From Rhizobium sp. Q54 (GTDB taxonomy: Bacteria > Pseudomonadota > Alphaproteobacteria > Micropepsales > Micropepsaceae), in the NCBI GenBank assembly GCA_945882615.1, contig CAMCWK010000010.1, positions 1 through 64,000 on the forward strand: 64,000 nt of DNA, written 5' to 3'. This document shows positions 61,527 to 64,000 of the stretch, in pieces. How positions within the stretch are numbered: the first letter of the stretch is position 1; each line of letters starts with the position of its first letter. The notes under the pieces were generated by a model that worked only from the letters and a program-made list of their open reading frames with translations, did not search any database and was not told the origin of the DNA. Made by a program: the position numbers and the translations under genes.

Positions 61527-63263
61527 GTGACTTCGACATTGGCCATGCTGCCGCTCGATTACATCGAGTTCTTCATCTTTCTCGTCCTGCTCTGCGCGGT
61601 CGGCATCTGGTCAGGGCGGGGCGAGCGCAAGTCGACCAACGACTACTTCCTGGCCGGACGCACGCTGCCCTGGTACGTGGTCGGCGGGTCCTATGTCGCC
61701 GCCAATGTCTCCACCGAGCATTTCATCGGTCTGGTGGGCATCAGCTTCCTGCAGGGCGTGGTACCGGCGCTGGCCCAGTGGCAGACCTCGCTGATCGAGA
61801 TCATCATCGTCTTCCTGTTCGTGCCTTTCCTGATCAAGGCCCGCATCACCACGGTTCCGGAATATCTCGCCAAACGCTTCGGGCAGGGTGTGCGGCAGGT
61901 TTTCGCGCTGCTCACCATTTTCGCCAACATCTCCATCTTCATGGCGGCGGTAATGTATGCCGGCGGCTTGGCGCTGTCGGGCTTTTTCGGCTGGCCGCTT
62001 TTGTGGTGCATCATCGGCACCGGCATTTTCGCCGGTGGCTGGGCGGTCTATGGTGGCCTCAACACCGTGGCCTGGACCGGCCTGTTGACGGCGGTGGTGA
62101 AGATCGGCGGCGTCGGCCTTCTCACCATCTTCGCGCTAAAAGCCATGACGCCGTCCGGCGGCATCATCGATGGCTTCATGTACGTGATGCACATGAACAT
62201 GGCCGAGACCGGCGTGTGGAAGCAGGCGGTCGAAGCCAGCGCCCCCAATCTGACCCAGTATGGCGAATACAACCGCATGACGGTGTTCCAGCCGCCGGAT
62301 CATCCGCTCGCCCCCTGGACCGGTACCTTCTTCGGCTTGCTGGCAGTTGGCGTCTGGTATGGCGTGATGAACCAGTTCATCGTCCAGCGTGTGCTGGGTG
62401 CGAAAGACATCTGGCATGCGCGCATGGGCATGCTGATGGCCGGTTACGCCAAGCTGTTGCTGCCGTTGATTGTGGTGTTGCCGGGCCTGATCCTGTTCGC
62501 GCGCCATCCCGACTTCCTGCTGGGCGACTGGAGGTCGGCTGTTCACCGCGCCGATGGCGGCTTTGTGGTACTGGTGCAGGAATTCCTGCCGGTGGGGTTG
62601 CGCGGGCTGCTGCTGGCGGTGCTGATCAGCGCGGTCCAGGCCACGGTCAGCGCGGTGGTCAATGCCACTGCCGCCATCCTGACGCTGGATATCTATGTGC
62701 CGCTGATCAATCCCAAGGCGACGCAGAAACAGCGCGTGCGGTTCGGCATGTGGGCCAGCGTGGGGGCCATTGCGGCGGGCATCGGCATGGCGATCTATGT
62801 CAGCCAGCAGAGCGCCGGCATTTTCCAGTATATGCAGACCCTGAATGCCTTCGTCGCGCCGCCCTTTGCCGCGATCCTGTGGGTAGGGTTGCTGTGGAAG
62901 CGCACCAATGGCGCCGGCGCCCTGACCGCGGTGATCGGCGGCCTGCTCACGGGTCTTTTGATCAAGCTGGTGGGGTACAGCGTGGACATGCCCAGCTGGT
63001 ATTACGCCTTCGCCAATCAGGCGGCGGTTTGCCTGGCGGTGTCGTTGCTGCTTTGCGTGGTCGGAACCCTGCTGCATCCGGCCCCCACCCCCGGCACCGA
63101 GACCGATCCCATAACCTTCTGGAATTCCCGCGACACGCTTACCCAGGGATTGGGCGACCGCTGGTATAACAGTGTGATCTTGTGGGCCGGAGTGCTGCTT
63201 GTGCTGACATGCGCCTGCATGCTGATATTTTCGCAGATATTCTTCCCAACGGGAGGGGGATGA
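61527..63263 (+). CDS. Sodium:solute symporter (SSS/SLC5 family)
   Basis: 578 residues from a GTG at 61527, with AGGGGA eight bases upstream. About 13-14 membrane helices. Motifs: KSTNDYFLAGRTLPWYVVGG, ANVSTEHFIGLVGISF (Na+ site region), GGWAVYGGLNTVAWTGLLTA, LISAVQATVSAVVNATAAIL, LNAFVAPPFAAILWVGLLWK. These place it with SSS sugar/organic-acid symporters. Next to an alpha-glucuronidase and two sugar dehydrogenases, glucuronate or a xylo-oligosaccharide-derived acid is a reasonable but unproven substrate. Its stop overlaps the start of the ceramidase-like gene. Confidence 0.9.
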   Translation: MTSTLAMLPLDYIEFFIFLVLLCAVGIWSGRGERKSTNDYFLAGRTLPWYVVGGSYVAANVSTEHFIGLVGISFLQGVVPALAQWQTSLIEIIIVFLFVPFLIKARITTVPEYLAKRFGQGVRQVFALLTIFANISIFMAAVMYAGGLALSGFFGWPLLWCIIGTGIFAGGWAVYGGLNTVAWTGLLTAVVKIGGVGLLTIFALKAMTPSGGIIDGFMYVMHMNMAETGVWKQAVEASAPNLTQYGEYNRMTVFQPPDHPLAPWTGTFFGLLAVGVWYGVMNQFIVQRVLGAKDIWHARMGMLMAGYAKLLLPLIVVLPGLILFARHPDFLLGDWRSAVHRADGGFVVLVQEFLPVGLRGLLLAVLISAVQATVSAVVNATAAILTLDIYVPLINPKATQKQRVRFGMWASVGAIAAGIGMAIYVSQQSAGIFQYMQTLNAFVAPPFAAILWVGLLWKRTNGAGALTAVIGGLLTGLLIKLVGYSVDMPSWYYAFANQAAVCLAVSLLLCVVGTLLHPAPTPGTETDPITFWNSRDTLTQGLGDRWYNSVILWAGVLLVLTCACMLIFSQIFFPTGGG

Positions 63264-64000
63264 TGAACAAGCGCAATCTGTCCGATCTGGTGATCCGCCA
63301 GTCCGAATTCAAAGGCGAGATGGGGGTGGCGCGCGCCGACATCACCCCGCCCGCCAATATCTATGCCCGCTCCTGGGGCAGTGCCCTGCATGACGCCGCC
63401 GAGGGCATCCACCGCCCGCTGGTGGTCACCAGCCTGTTCCTGCGCGGCGGCGATCCCAAACTGGAACTGTATCTGGTCTGCTTCGATCTGGGCTGGTGGT
63501 TCGACACTGCGCACGAACTGGAAATCCGCAAACAGATTCTGGAAAAGTCGGGCATCCGCAACGACCAGCTGATCACCCATATGGGCCACACCCATGCGGG
63601 TCCGGCCTCCAACCTGCAGAACCTGGACCGCGAAGGGGGCCACCTGATCCCGCCCTATCGCGACAAGATCGTGGAAGGCGCCGTCGCCGCGATCCTGGAC
63701 TCGAAGAAGAATGTCCAGCCAGCGGTGATGTCCTGGGCCACGGGCCGCTGCGACCTGGCGCGCAACCGCGACCTGGTGCTGGACAGCGAGACGTTTCTTT
63801 GCGGCATCAATCCCGACGGTCCCGCCGACGATACGGTGCTGGTGGGACGCATCACCGATGCCACGGGCAAGATCATCGCCACGCAGGTCAATTATGCCTG
63901 CCATCCTGTCTCGCTAGGTGGTGGCAACAGGCTGATCTCGCCGGACTATTACGGCGCGATGCGCGAAATCGTCGAACGCGATACCGATGGCGCACCTTGT
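63260..64000 (+). CDS. Neutral-ceramidase-like hydrolase (5' part, runs off the window)
   Basis: Starts at an ATG at 63260 or 63263 (the first overlaps the symporter stop), with GGGAGGGG upstream, and remains open to the right edge (about 246 residues visible). The N-terminus has GVARADITPPANIYAR and EGIHRPLVVTSLFL, then CFDLGWWFDTAHELEI, ITHMGHTHAGPASNL and VNYACHPVSLG, matching the neutral/alkaline non-lysosomal ceramidase N-terminal family (PF04734). HTHAGP and ACHP provide the zinc histidines. No clear signal peptide in the visible part. Bacterial members of this family near sugar genes have unknown amidase or lactonase roles, so ceramide hydrolysis is not assumed. Confidence 0.8.
   Translation, partial: MMNKRNLSDLVIRQSEFKGEMGVARADITPPANIYARSWGSALHDAAEGIHRPLVVTSLFLRGGDPKLELYLVCFDLGWWFDTAHELEIRKQILEKSGIRNDQLITHMGHTHAGPASNLQNLDREGGHLIPPYRDKIVEGAVAAILDSKKNVQPAVMSWATGRCDLARNRDLVLDSETFLCGINPDGPADDTVLVGRITDATGKIIATQVNYACHPVSLGGGNRLISPDYYGAMREIVERDTDGAPC

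Noticed and set aside
61469-63169. 566-codon plus-strand frame over the symporter
   Set aside because: It is the off-frame reading of the symporter gene, with Arg/Gly/His-rich composition and no hydrophobic helices.

Overview
The window looks like a chromosomal stretch of a high-GC, Gram-negative alphaproteobacterium living as a soil or plant-litter heterotroph. The reasons are strongly GC-rich codon use, a large TonB-dependent receptor, a fused gamma-alpha 2-oxoacid:ferredoxin oxidoreductase, a CpdR-like receiver, DUF1592/DUF1552 proteins, many quinoproteins and intergenic palindromes of the type common in Bradyrhizobium- and sphingomonad-like genomes. The genus is not assigned. I saw no rRNA, tRNA, CRISPR array, transposase, phage gene or replication origin.

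Layout. 1-10.5 kb: the 3' end of an unknown gene, an exported acetamidase/formamidase, two divergent paralogous beta-propeller proteins, an exported creatininase-like protein, an exported SAM-methyltransferase-like protein, two APC permeases and an amidohydrolase. 10.5-18.1 kb: a three-gene operon (DUF1592 cytochrome, DUF1552, ankyrin), a second amidohydrolase and an esterase. 18.2-23.3 kb: a four-gene operon for a 2-oxoglutarate:acceptor oxidoreductase (flavo-iron-sulfur subunit, KorA, KorB, and a small four-cysteine protein). 23.5-30.4 kb: a cupin, a DUF2189 membrane protein, a receiver protein, then a cassette of a PQQ dehydrogenase, a Tat-exported UxuA-like TIM barrel and a Tat-exported fumarylacetoacetase-type enzyme. 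30.4-34.8 kb: a permease bracketed by two palindromic repeats, then a cytochrome-fused quinoprotein with a CHRD protein. 34.8-39.9 kb: a four-gene catabolic operon (amidohydrolase, hydroxyacid dehydrogenase, MFS, ABM) and a divergent PLP-enzyme/MEKHLA pair. 39.9-43.5 kb: a quinoprotein with an internal cytochrome c, and two exported cupins. 43.8-47.8 kb: a truncated TonB receptor joined to the tail of an MFS transporter, followed by a minimal NRPS-like set (TubC-docked condensation domain, phosphopantetheinyl transferase, carrier protein). 47.9-56.2 kb: an exported RidA, an M28 peptidase, ThuA and SMP-30-like proteins, and a four-gene operon (TIM-barrel isomerase, Gfo/Idh, dihaem cytochrome, PdxA-like). 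56.3-64 kb: two soluble PQQ sugar dehydrogenases around a GH67 alpha-glucuronidase, a sodium:solute symporter and the start of a neutral-ceramidase-like gene.

Common theme. An unusual share of the enzymes carry Sec or Tat signals, including families that are normally cytosolic (formamidase, creatininase, methyltransferase fold, UxuA, FAH, RidA). Five quinoprotein dehydrogenases and several c-type cytochromes point to oxidative catabolism of sugars and plant-derived compounds in the periplasm, with electrons passed to the respiratory chain. No PQQ biosynthesis genes lie in the window. The strongest novelty candidates are the exported quinoprotein/UxuA/FAH cassette, the minimal NRPS-like gene set, and the receptor/transporter chimera beside it, which may be a real deletion or an assembly join.
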